Of a stretch of 64,000 bases of DNA, positions 1 through 7,797 are shown one piece after another. Within the stretch, counting starts at the first letter, position 1, and each line of letters starts with the position of its first letter. The position numbers and the translations under genes were made by a program. The notes beneath the pieces were generated by a model. The model saw nothing but the letters and a program-made list of their open reading frames with translations, had not been told where the DNA came from and searched no databases. Source of the stretch: JAVVTR01 sp036653535 (GTDB lineage Bacteria; Bacteroidota; Bacteroidia; Bacteroidales; P3); contig JAVVTR010000001.1 in the NCBI GenBank assembly GCA_036653535.1, positions 186,001-250,000 of the forward strand. Reading direction: 5' to 3'.

Positions 1-1022
1 GTATTAAATAATTTTAAATTTAAATAAACTCCGAATTTTTTAAGAACCGGTATTTTCCAAGTTTCTACATACTCTATTAAGGTTCCAGAAGGATCTTCAT
101 TATAAGCAAAATGCCCAGCAGCATCTCCCATATCGAAATCGGAATTTATAGTTAAACTATAAACGGTAAACGGATAATTTAGTTTAGATCCCATTTCTCG
201 TAAAGACTCCATGTAGCGAATATCATAACAAATTTGTATAAAACCTAACTCGCCCCACATCCTATTTTCAAAAATTCTATGAACCGAAGTTGGACGATCC
301 AAAGCCTGAACCAATTCTATTTCTGAAGGCCCAAGCAGGCGAGAAAACGCACCCATTCTCGGTTTCTCGTGTCCTAATAAAACTCGTCTAAATCGACAAG
401 CCGGTGTTCCTTGCTTACTAAAATCCTCAAATACATCTTCTTTATCACTATAGATCTTATCGTATCCTAGCATTTGTGAATAAAATCTTATAGCAGCAGT
501 CATATCGTGGGTTCCCACTATAGCTCCATAAACCCCACCTGTAGGCTTGTTTTCTTCACGAAACCAAGAGGTAGCCGACTTTACTTCCAATACTTGGAAA
601 AGATTTTTGAATGGATCTCTCACATAAAAATAATCCCTTCCCAAAGAATCTTGAAATATTTCCGTAACCTCCGCATGTTTATCTATGTAAAGTTTATGCG
701 TTTTTAACACATTTTTACACTTTATTTTACACGCATAAATTCCATAATCACCGGGTAAAATATCAAACTCTGCTAATCTTGGCGTAATACTTTTATGCTG
801 CCAAATTTCAAAACCACCCCCTCCTTGCAAATTCAACGCCAAAATAGCATGTCTTGCACGAGGTTCTCCCCCCGTATATGGCAACATATATTCGGCAGGA
901 GCCTGCTCGTCAAAGACAATAACATCCGTTCCAAAAAATTCTTTATACCATTTCCACGCTATAGCCACATCAGCCACCCCTATTCCTATTTGTTGAATTC
1001 CTGAAACAATCGCTTTTTCCAT
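1..1022 (-). CDS. VOC (glyoxalase/bleomycin-resistance) family protein, 3' end cut by window edge
   Basis: An open frame runs from an ATG at 1022-1020 to the left edge without a stop, about 340 codons, so the C-terminus is missing. I translated it by hand. It begins MEKAIVSGIQQIGIGVADV and contains two paralogous halves, at about residues 8-150 and 160-320. Each half has the beta-alpha-beta pattern of VOC domains: WKWYKEFFG in the first, AAIRFYSQMLGYD in the second. Possible metal-ligand acidic residues lie in GGFEIWQ, SEIELVQ and GTLIEYVET. Tandem VOC proteins include dioxygenases, lyases and isomerases; nothing here fixes the substrate. It is read leftward like the SDR gene at 1126-1905, about 100 bases away, so they may share a transcript. 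No Shine-Dalgarno site is visible, as usual in this phylum. The family call is firm; the reaction is unknown. Confidence 0.75.
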   Translation of the reverse strand, partial: MEKAIVSGIQQIGIGVADVAIAWKWYKEFFGTDVIVFDEQAPAEYMLPYTGGEPRARHAILALNLQGGGGFEIWQHKSITPRLAEFDILPGDYGIYACKIKCKNVLKTHKLYIDKHAEVTEIFQDSLGRDYFYVRDPFKNLFQVLEVKSATSWFREENKPTGGVYGAIVGTHDMTAAIRFYSQMLGYDKIYSDKEDVFEDFSKQGTPACRFRRVLLGHEKPRMGAFSRLLGPSEIELVQALDRPTSVHRIFENRMWGELGFIQICYDIRYMESLREMGSKLNYPFTVYSLTINSDFDMGDAAGHFAYNEDPSGTLIEYVETWKIPVLKKFGVYLNLKLFN

Positions 1023-1125
1023 AATTTTATTTTTATATTGCCTTATCTTCGACAATTTAATATTTTCAAAAAATCTCTCTGTTTTAAAAAAAAACTATCT
1101 TTTAAATAGTCTCTCTACATGCAAC

Positions 1126-1905
1126 TTAATTAGGCTGTACTTTAGAAACTAAATAGTAATAAATGGCCGGAATATATCTTTTAAAATAAATCATCCATAC
1201 ATCTTTACGACACACATAAATCTCCTTTTTCTTTTTAGAAACGGCTTGTATAATACGAGAAGCGCACTTTGTAGCACTTATTCCATTGGCTTGGGCGTGA
1301 TCCATAATTCCATACTCTCGACCATCTTTAGTTAGAGCATGCAAAGAAACTTGAGTTAATATACGTCCGGGACAAACCACCGTAACAGAAATACCATCTT
1401 GTTCATTTTCGGCTCTCAATGTTTCATAAAATCCATGCATAGCATGCTTGGCTGCAGAATAGGCCGAGCGATGAGGAAAGCCAAAAATACCAACAATGCT
1501 ACTAACTGCTACAATGTGCCCGCTATGCCGTTCCAACATAGAAGGTAATACTGCTTTCGTCAAAAATACGCCACTAAAATAATCCACTTCCATAATTTTA
1601 CGATCTACACTTATAGGCGTTTCTTTTATTAAGGAACGTTGACTTATACCTCCATTATTAACAAGAATATCTACATATTTAAATTGCTGTAAAACCTTAT
1701 CGGCAGCGACAGCTAACGATTTTGGATCGGATAAATCCAAAGGAACAATAAAACAATTTTCGGGATGTGCGCATTCGTTTTTTACCCGTGTCAACTCCTG
1801 TTCATTTCTAGCAGAAAGAATAATTCGATTTCCTAACAAGGAGTATTTTTTCGCCAAAGCCTCCCCTATTCCGGAAGAGGCTCCTGTAATCCATATTTGC
1901 AACAT
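1126..1905 (-). CDS. Short-chain dehydrogenase/reductase (SDR), cytoplasmic
   Basis: Classical SDR of 259 residues, NAD(P)-dependent. The cofactor motif TGASSGIG sits at the N-terminus, followed by NNGG, a catalytic serine in VAVSSIVG and the YSAAK tetrad motif. I start at the ATG at 1905 (MLQIWITGASSGIG) because the 23 residues before it look like translated leader, and a -7 element lies further upstream. The arrangement resembles the DHRS7-like SDRs that act on lipids or steroids, and the C-terminal 25 residues are aromatic and hydrophobic, as if membrane-associated. The substrate cannot be read from the sequence. It is divergent from tRNA-Lys and upstream of the VOC gene. Confidence 0.85.
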   Translation of the reverse strand: MLQIWITGASSGIGEALAKKYSLLGNRIILSARNEQELTRVKNECAHPENCFIVPLDLSDPKSLAVAADKVLQQFKYVDILVNNGGISQRSLIKETPISVDRKIMEVDYFSGVFLTKAVLPSMLERHSGHIVAVSSIVGIFGFPHRSAYSAAKHAMHGFYETLRAENEQDGISVTVVCPGRILTQVSLHALTKDGREYGIMDHAQANGISATKCASRIIQAVSKKKKEIYVCRKDVWMIYFKRYIPAIYYYLVSKVQPN

Positions 1906-1963
1906 ATATTTTCTTTTCAGCCTTTGTTTTTTTGCTTTCCCAAGGTATGCAAAAAAAAGAAAG

Positions 1964-1971
1964 CAAATATA
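1964..1971 (-). promoter_or_regulatory. -7 element of SDR gene
   Basis: Read on the minus strand this is TATATTTG, matching the Bacteroidetes -7 consensus TAnnTTTG, about 60 bases before the SDR start at 1905. No clear -33 TTTG is at the right distance, so this is only a candidate. It lies back to back with the tRNA-Lys promoter. Confidence 0.35.
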
Positions 1972-1987
1972 CAAATTATAAAAGAAT

Positions 1988-2018
1988 TTTGCTGAATAAC
2001 AAAATTTTCATACTTTTG
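1988..2018 (+). promoter_or_regulatory. Promoter of tRNA-Lys
   Basis: A TTTG (-33) at 1988-1991 is followed after 19 bases by TACTTTTG (-7) at 2011-2018, an exact match to the Bacteroidetes primary sigma-factor promoter (TTTG, N19-21, TAnnTTTG). The tRNA begins 21 bases after the -7 element. Confidence 0.7.
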
Positions 2019-2039
2019 CACCTCTTTTAAGAGATCTTC

Positions 2040-2112
2040 GCCCTCGTAGCTCAGTTGGTAGAGCAAATGACTCTTAATCATTGGGCCTGGGGTTCGAATC
2101 CCCACGAGGGCA
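2040..2112 (+). tRNA. tRNA-Lys (anticodon CTT)
   Basis: Full cloverleaf folded by hand. Acceptor arm GCCCTCG (2040-2046) pairs with CGAGGGC (2105-2111). D arm is GCTC/GAGC. Anticodon stem AATGA/TCATT encloses the loop CTCTTAA, with anticodon CTT at 2073-2075. The T arm is TGGGG/CCCCA around TTCGAAT. Discriminator base is A at 2112 and CCA is not encoded. It has its own promoter and terminator, so it looks like a single-gene transcript. Confidence 0.97.
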
Positions 2113-2124
2113 CTACTTAAAATC

Positions 2125-2157
2125 AAGCACTTATGAAGGTTTCATGGGTGCTTTTTT
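2125..2157 (+). terminator. Intrinsic terminator of tRNA-Lys
   Basis: Stem AAGCAC/GTGCTT is interrupted by a 2x2 internal loop and continued by ATGAA/TTCAT around the loop GGT. It ends in a run of T (2152-2157). It starts 12 bases after the tRNA. Confidence 0.75.
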
Positions 2158-2234
2158 GATTTCATTTGCATACAATTGTGGGGAAGTGCTTTTTTTGAGG
2201 GGGATTTTGGATCACAGGGAATGAGATAACTGAA

Positions 2235-2663
2235 CTATTCAGCACTTTTCTCTTTCGAAATAATAACATACTCACATACGTTGCTATTAGCTATCGTAAA
2301 AGCGTCTCCTTTTTTGAGAAGTGCTCTTCCAAACTGATATATGGTGTCGGGAAATGTTTCCATCCACATATCTTTTATGATATATAACTTCGGACAGGGA
2401 AATACCTTATCTACTAAATCTGGGTTTTTAAGAAATGTTCGAATTCCTGCCTCTTTTGGATTATTCTCAATCTTAGATTCCGAACCCTCCCTTTCAAAAT
2501 GCGTCCGATATTCTGACGAATACGCCTTTCCCTTGCAATACACACTTTCCAAACGAAACAGCTTTTTTATCATCTCTACCCCAACTCCCAACTCCCGGCA
2601 GAGAAGCTCTAATCGCAACAATTCTTTTACAAAAGTGGAGTAGTTATCTCTGTCCTCACACAA
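2235..2663 (-). CDS. Hypothetical ORF without an ATG start, possibly a 5'-truncated remnant
   Basis: The frame encodes 142 residues from a TTG at 2663. No ATG is available at the N-terminus. The open frame extends about 30 codons further upstream, to a TAA near 2750, with plausible protein-like residues (SIRRAGIIIKSSLVG) but still no ATG. The product has a helical N-terminal part (FVKELLRLELLCREL) and a mixed C-terminal part; I do not recognise the family. It lies just downstream of a tRNA gene, a common place for integrated elements. It may be the remains of a longer gene that lost its 5' end. A 100-codon frame on the other strand (2341-2643) overlaps it and is less likely to be real. Confidence 0.3.
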   Translation of the reverse strand: MCEDRDNYSTFVKELLRLELLCRELGVGVEMIKKLFRLESVYCKGKAYSSEYRTHFEREGSESKIENNPKEAGIRTFLKNPDLVDKVFPCPKLYIIKDMWMETFPDTIYQFGRALLKKGDAFTIANSNVCEYVIISKEKSAE

Positions 2664-2777
2664 GTATTTTATTGGTACGATTGAGGTACTATAGACTCCA
2701 ACTAAACTGGATTTGATAATTATACCAGCACGACGAATGGAAGCAAATGGTTAAACTGGAAGTATAAAAAAAAGCTG

Positions 2778-2785
2778 TATTTTTG
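2778..2785 (+). promoter_or_regulatory. -7 element upstream of O-antigen polymerase gene
   Basis: TATTTTTG matches the TAnnTTTG consensus, about 140 bases before the ATG at 2925. No good -33 element is seen. A tandem repeat (2819-2850) would lie in the transcribed leader. Confidence 0.3.
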
Positions 2786-2818
2786 TACAATGAAAACACA
2801 TTTAAATCTGCGAAAAAA

Positions 2819-2850
2819 TTATAAGTCAGCCGTTTTATAAGTCAGCCGTT
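2819..2850 (+). repeat. Two perfect tandem copies of a 16-bp unit
   Basis: The unit TTATAAGTCAGCCGTT occurs at 2819-2834 and again, unchanged, at 2835-2850, followed by TTAT. It is in the leader of the polymerase gene at 2925. No function can be assigned; copy number could vary by slippage. Confidence 0.8.
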
Positions 2851-2924
2851 TTATTTTAAAGAAATTTGTTTTTACACGTACTAACTCAAATATTTTAAAT
2901 AGCATGAAGATAAAATAGGAAAGC

Positions 2925-4244
2925 ATGAAAAATATTCCAGTAATTTTCTCCAAATCCATAGGAAAATGGTATGCGTTGTGTCTTTTAGGAAGTTCTTTAT
3001 TAGGGGCCGATTTTTTTGCTATTCCGTTTCCATATTTTCACCTAACGCCTTATAGATTATTATTACTTTTATCTCCAATCCTGCTGTTTCTACTACATAC
3101 CAATAAAGAATATAAACAGGCATGGAAAAACTATAATTATCCTTACTTTGTTTTTTTATGGATATGGCTTGTATATGCTATTTTAAGTGGATTATGGGTT
3201 AAAGATTATGTATTGTGGGGCTCTGGTCTTTTATTCTTCCTCGCTGGCTGTATTAGTTCTTACTTTATAGTATCCACTTTTAATACACGAAAAGATTTTT
3301 TTACTGCTTTTCGTTTAGTAGAAGGAATAGCTTTATTAATCGCCTTTTTAGGATTATGGGAAATATGTACCGCACGCTATTTTTTTGTCCAAGAGACCTA
3401 TGCTATCCGTTATACCGAATGTGCTTTAGGTAGTTTTGTTCATAGGCCATTACCTGTGGCTACCTTTTCAAATGTGAACGATCTTTCTTCTTTTTTATAT
3501 TTTTCTTTTTTTATTGCATTAGCCTTGTTCTTTCTTAGAACAAACAAAGCAGCAAAAGTTTTAGATGTATTTTGTATGCTTATTTATTTAGTAGTTATTG
3601 TGGCAGGACAATCTCGTTCTGTGTTTTTGGGATTTATTTTAGCTCTATTAGCTTTATTAATCTACTGGATTTGCAAGTTTATTCGTCAAAAAAAATGGAA
3701 GCGCATTGGAATATGGACTTTGGTGGGAGTAACGGTCTTGGGATGTTGCCTTTTTTTAACAAAAGAGACTCTTCTTTCAAGCAATTTTTGGTTGGATGAT
3801 AGAAGCGATACCTCTCGAATGAATTTAATGAAAGATGGCTTTATTTATTTATATAACCATTGGTTTATGGGGGTAGGTTGGGGAAACATAGAATATTATA
3901 GATCACAATCGATGGATCCCATGTCCATAGATACTATCACTCAAATACATAATTGGTGGATGGAAATTTTAGTTACCTCTGGAATTTTTATTTTTGCAGG
4001 GTATCTGTGGATTTATTTGCGTAATTACAAACATTTATTTCAGGCTTCTTTGGTGTTAAAAAACCGAGTAGAACAAAAAAACATGCTCGTCTTCTTTATG
4101 GCTTTTACTGGATGTGTAATAGTCTTTGTTGCCTCCAGTTCTTTTGTTCGCTGCGATTGGTTTTGGGTAATTTTAGCATTATTGTTTGCTTATTGTGGTC
4201 ACCATCCAATTTCAAACGAGAATCAAAAGAAATTGGATCTATAA
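2925..4244 (+). CDS. O-antigen ligase/polymerase-like membrane protein (Wzy_C/WaaL superfamily)
   Basis: 439 residues with about ten to twelve hydrophobic segments, for example LLLLLSPILLFLL and FLGFILALLALLIYWIC. The C-terminal third has the superfamily's signature region: NHWFMGVGWGNIE followed by TQIHNWWMEILVTSG, a periplasmic loop and then membrane segments. Such proteins polymerise or transfer polysaccharides from undecaprenyl carriers at the periplasmic face of the inner membrane. Whether this one is a Wzy polymerase or a WaaL-type ligase cannot be told from sequence. It stands alone, with no glycosyltransferases beside it, unlike a typical capsule locus. A second member of the superfamily is at 50542-51792. 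Confidence 0.8.
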   Translation: MKNIPVIFSKSIGKWYALCLLGSSLLGADFFAIPFPYFHLTPYRLLLLLSPILLFLLHTNKEYKQAWKNYNYPYFVFLWIWLVYAILSGLWVKDYVLWGSGLLFFLAGCISSYFIVSTFNTRKDFFTAFRLVEGIALLIAFLGLWEICTARYFFVQETYAIRYTECALGSFVHRPLPVATFSNVNDLSSFLYFSFFIALALFFLRTNKAAKVLDVFCMLIYLVVIVAGQSRSVFLGFILALLALLIYWICKFIRQKKWKRIGIWTLVGVTVLGCCLFLTKETLLSSNFWLDDRSDTSRMNLMKDGFIYLYNHWFMGVGWGNIEYYRSQSMDPMSIDTITQIHNWWMEILVTSGIFIFAGYLWIYLRNYKHLFQASLVLKNRVEQKNMLVFFMAFTGCVIVFVASSSFVRCDWFWVILALLFAYCGHHPISNENQKKLDL

Positions 4245-4340
4245 CCGCTGCTCTCCCTAGTTTTGGAAATTTCTTTAGCCCCATAAGGGTCAATTTTACC
4301 CTTAAAAAACGGTGCATTTTAGACCTTTTGAGACAGGTCC

Positions 4341-4402
4341 GAATCTATTAAGAAGGAGTAAGGGCCCGCTAATGCGAGCCCTTACTCCTTCTTAATAGAT
4401 TC
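4341..4402. terminator. Long perfect hairpin between convergent genes
   Basis: A perfect 25-bp inverted repeat has arms 4341-4365 and 4378-4402. The 12-base centre holds a further CGC/GCG pairing. It sits between the polymerase gene (+, ends 4244) and glutamate decarboxylase (-, ends 4456), so a bidirectional terminator is the simplest reading. However, no T-run follows either arm, so it could instead be a small mobile or structural repeat. Confidence 0.55.
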
Positions 4403-4455
4403 CCTGCAGACAATCTTGCTTGACCTTTCAAAATATCGCAAGAAACGTATATGCA

Positions 4456-5847
4456 CTAATGGTGAAAACCTCCGGATTCTTGTTGAGTAGAATTACTACT
4501 TACGGGATGTTTACGAAAATATTCTATACTACGTTGCAAATCCTCTATTAATAGCTGTGCCATATCCCTGCTAAAACCATGGCGAATTAAAACTCGCTGA
4601 ATAACGATATCTTGACAGTTTTCCGGCAGAGAGTAAGAGGCAAGTTGCCACCCTCTAGAGCGCATTCTATCGGATAGATCATATAAATTAAATCCGGGAT
4701 TAAGCCCTTTTTTCAGAGTCCATGTTGCTCCCGGTAGACCCGATTTGCCATCGTATAATAAATCAAATAGCCCCATTTTATTTACCTCTTCTGCAATAAA
4801 AACACCCGTATCTAAACACGCTTGTTGAATACGTCTGTAACCATCTTTACCATGACGAATTAGATTGTAGTATTGAGCCACAATTTGCCCTCCCGGACGA
4901 GAAAAGTTAAGAGCAAAAGTCGGCATATTCCCTCCTAAATAATTTACATTGAAAATCAAACCATCCGGTAGATTTTTGCGTTCACGCCAAATAACCCATC
5001 CTACTCCCAAGGGCGATAATCCGAATTTATGTCCGGAACTATTTATAGATTTAACCCGAGGAAGTTTAAAATCCCAAACTAATTTTGGATGAATAAAAGG
5101 TGCAATAAATCCACCACTGGCAGCATCTACGTGAATAGGAATATCTCTACCGGTTTCTTTTTGATATTGATCCAAAGCATCACTAATTTCTTTTACATTT
5201 TCATACTGTAAAGTAAAAGTAAGGCCTAAGGTAGGAACAACTCCTATAGTGTTTTCATCAATTCTCTTAATAACCTCTTCAGGGGTCATTAAAAAACGAT
5301 CATGTTCCATAGGAATTTCTCGAATTTCCACATCGAAATATCTAGCAAATTTATGCCAACAAATCTGCACTGGACCGGTGATAAGATTAGGTTTATCGGT
5401 GGGTTTGCCTTCTTTTTGTCGTTTTTCTCTCCATGCCCATTTTAGAGCTAAACCGCCCAGCATAGCTGCTTCGCTGGAGCCGGTAGTAGAACAACCGATA
5501 GTATTAGCACTTTCGGGCGAATGCCATAAATCTGCTAAAATATGAACACAACGATTTTCCATTTCAGCGGATTGAGGATATTCGTCTTTGTCAATCATAT
5601 TTTTGTCGATACACTTATCCATAAGAATATGGATATTATGATCTAAATCTGTTTGACAAAAGGTAGCTAGATTTTGCTTAGCATTTCCGTCCAACAATAA
5701 TTCATCTAAAATCAAATCCCTGACTAAAGTTGGATCGTTTGTTTGCTCACTCATTTTATATTTAGGAATAGGCTTTGTTGCCGCCTCTTTAGCATAGGTA
5801 TCAAAAACTTCGTTTTTTTTCCCTGGATTCATAGAATGTAGTGCCAT
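4456..5847 (-). CDS. gadB: Glutamate decarboxylase (PLP-dependent)
   Basis: Converts glutamate to 4-aminobutyrate and CO2, consuming a cytoplasmic proton, and so supports acid resistance. The 463 residues match the usual length of bacterial GAD (about 466). The PLP lysine lies in SSGHKFG near residue 275, preceded by HVDAASGGF, which carries the PLP-ring aspartate. GCSTTGSSEAAMLGG is the usual substrate and phosphate-binding region. The C-terminus ends GGFHH; in E. coli GadB a C-terminal histidine closes the active site at neutral pH, so similar pH gating is possible. No glutamate/GABA antiporter (gadC) or glutaminase is in the window. A promoter candidate lies at 5992-6021. Confidence 0.95.
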   Translation of the reverse strand: MALHSMNPGKKNEVFDTYAKEAATKPIPKYKMSEQTNDPTLVRDLILDELLLDGNAKQNLATFCQTDLDHNIHILMDKCIDKNMIDKDEYPQSAEMENRCVHILADLWHSPESANTIGCSTTGSSEAAMLGGLALKWAWREKRQKEGKPTDKPNLITGPVQICWHKFARYFDVEIREIPMEHDRFLMTPEEVIKRIDENTIGVVPTLGLTFTLQYENVKEISDALDQYQKETGRDIPIHVDAASGGFIAPFIHPKLVWDFKLPRVKSINSSGHKFGLSPLGVGWVIWRERKNLPDGLIFNVNYLGGNMPTFALNFSRPGGQIVAQYYNLIRHGKDGYRRIQQACLDTGVFIAEEVNKMGLFDLLYDGKSGLPGATWTLKKGLNPGFNLYDLSDRMRSRGWQLASYSLPENCQDIVIQRVLIRHGFSRDMAQLLIEDLQRSIEYFRKHPVSSNSTQQESGGFHH

Positions 5848-5991
5848 ATTGTTTGATTTAAAGGATTTATAAATAGTATAAACCTATGTCTATACCAATT
5901 TTAGTTATTCATGGATCCGAAATTTTAATTCATATTTTTTTGTTTGATAGGGATTATTTGTCTGTTTCATAACAAATAAAAACCAAATATA

Positions 5992-6021
5992 CAAATATAT
6001 TTTATGGAACCTAAAAAACAA
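5992..6021 (-). promoter_or_regulatory. Candidate promoter of glutamate decarboxylase
   Basis: On the minus strand, TTG (6021-6019) is followed after 19 bases by TATATTTG (5999-5992). A second abutting TATATTTG occurs at 5991-5984. Two adjacent -7 elements could give alternative start points. The leader to the ATG at 5847 would be about 135-145 bases. Confidence 0.45.
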
Positions 6022-6077
6022 CTTCTTTTTTTATATTTTGGATCCAAAAAGAATATAACAGAATTACAATCAATATA

Positions 6078-7787
6078 TTAAAAAGAATATCTCGCAAAGA
6101 CACTGAGACAAAACCAATGTTTGGTATTGGTGACCAATTCTTTGATTGCTTTTCCAGGAATGGTATAAGCCGTATTCAAATGAAAATACCACTGCCGTGA
6201 CAGAAAAAATTTGATGGTTAAATTGTATTCACTTCCATAGATTTTAGAGCTTAGTATAGAAAGAGCTGGATTTCCACCTAAATTCATTTTTTGAGATGCA
6301 TAAAAAAGCCATACTTGTCCCACTAATTGAAGTTTTTTGACTGGAAAACAAGATATTTGCAAACGATGGGATATTTCGTTACTGTTTTGTACTATTTTGT
6401 ACATATTGGATCCTTGTACCCACTGTTCTCCATTCCCACCGGTATAGAGGGCATCCCAACGATTATAAGAAGCTGTTTTTGGATTATCTCCAGAAAAGGA
6501 AGCATAGCGATAACTTAAAGTGGGTGAAGTTTTTACCGAAGAGAAACGCCAACCTATCTCTCCGTAATAAGCCCATGCACTCATATTAAAATGGGAATTT
6601 CGTGCATAGGCTCCTTCCGCTTTAAAAATCAAGCCTCCCTTTCCAATAGCATCGGTTCTAAAAACACGAATATTATATACTTGCATTCCTTTACGGCTGT
6701 GCGATGTTCCGTCTGGCAAGTAGTATTTGAAATTGGATCGAGGAACTTGCAAAAAACTAATTCCTATTACCATTTTATCCTTGTTTCCCAATTCTAAATT
6801 TATGCCATTAATAATGGTATTACTTTGGAGTATGGGAAGTTCATTAGGCTTTATTCGAAAAAGTTGCAGGGTCAATCTATCCCAAGAAAAACCAGCTTGA
6901 AAAATACTTTTTGCAGCCCAACGTGGATTTAGCTGTAAGGCCGCTCGATTATCTCCATTCATGGCTGTATTTACGATTAAAAAACCATCTCCTAATGTAA
7001 ATTGTTTACGTCCATAAAGCGCATGGTAACGATAAAGATGCCCCTTGCCTGTTCGTCCAGTACCAATAAATCCAATATAAGCTTCTTCTACAGCGCCATA
7101 AATTCGAGCTTTGTTGGTAAAAAGTTCATTGCCTGCAGAAAAGGAAACTAAATAATTTACTCCCCCATATAAACTTAAATTTATTTTTGGTATAATTTTC
7201 ACAACTCCATATATGCCTAAAGAAGCAAAGCCTTCCAGCCAAGCGGTGTAACCTGCACCAACGGGATGGTTTGCTAATGGATTGCCATTTAAAAGTTCTT
7301 TTTCTTTCCCAAACCAAGCGTTATTATTACTATAGACCATTTCCGATGCAGCGGCTTTGAAAGTAAAAAACGTACGCGGACTGCTATAAATTACAGGAAA
7401 AGACGATATGTTTTTAAAAATATTTTCCTTGACTACGCTTTTAATAGTATCGTTAGAGAGAATTACATGTACCTGAATCTCTATTTCGTTTTCTGAAAAT
7501 GGATAAATTTCCGTAGTGGCATCCGCTACAAATCCCAATAATTTTATTTGGGAAGTGTAGTAGGAAGCCATAAAACTACTATATTGTGTCTGAGGATATA
7601 TTTTATATATCCTCCGTATTTTTTCTTTCTTTTCCAATGCGGATAGTGTGTCTCCATCTACATTTTCAAAAGAAAAAGCTATAGATTGTATTCGATATCC
7701 CTCATAAATAGAAACAGGATTATTGCTTTGTGCCATTAGAATGCGACTTATTAGAAGTAACAAGGCGCATAGTATTATTTTTCTCAC
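6078..7787 (-). CDS. Outer-membrane beta-barrel protein (alginate-export/porin-like), hypothetical
   Basis: 569 residues from a GTG at 7787, ten bases after the stop of the upstream SDR gene. An ATG at 7820 is in frame but would overlap that gene and hide the signal peptide. The N-terminus RKIILCALLLLISRILMAQ is a clear Sec signal. The N-terminal 130 residues form a soluble domain. From about residue 150 the protein shows alternating amphipathic strands rich in Tyr, Trp and Gly, and it ends FARYSF, with the terminal Phe typical of proteins inserted by the Bam complex. It resembles the alginate-export/porin superfamily in style, but I cannot name a substrate. It almost certainly forms an operon with the exported SDR. 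Confidence 0.65.
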   Translation of the reverse strand: MRKIILCALLLLISRILMAQSNNPVSIYEGYRIQSIAFSFENVDGDTLSALEKKEKIRRIYKIYPQTQYSSFMASYYTSQIKLLGFVADATTEIYPFSENEIEIQVHVILSNDTIKSVVKENIFKNISSFPVIYSSPRTFFTFKAAASEMVYSNNNAWFGKEKELLNGNPLANHPVGAGYTAWLEGFASLGIYGVVKIIPKINLSLYGGVNYLVSFSAGNELFTNKARIYGAVEEAYIGFIGTGRTGKGHLYRYHALYGRKQFTLGDGFLIVNTAMNGDNRAALQLNPRWAAKSIFQAGFSWDRLTLQLFRIKPNELPILQSNTIINGINLELGNKDKMVIGISFLQVPRSNFKYYLPDGTSHSRKGMQVYNIRVFRTDAIGKGGLIFKAEGAYARNSHFNMSAWAYYGEIGWRFSSVKTSPTLSYRYASFSGDNPKTASYNRWDALYTGGNGEQWVQGSNMYKIVQNSNEISHRLQISCFPVKKLQLVGQVWLFYASQKMNLGGNPALSILSSKIYGSEYNLTIKFFLSRQWYFHLNTAYTIPGKAIKELVTNTKHWFCLSVFARYSF

Positions 7788-7797
7788 ACAAATTAAA

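Noticed and set aside
2341..2643. 100-codon frame on the plus strand
   Set aside because: Lies opposite the longer frame at 2235-2663, has no recognisable domain and no promoter or spacing support. Probably a shadow of that frame.
6036..6049. Palindrome TTTTGGATCCAAAA as a terminator of the barrel gene
   Set aside because: It has no loop and no convincing T-run; such AT-rich palindromes occur by chance.
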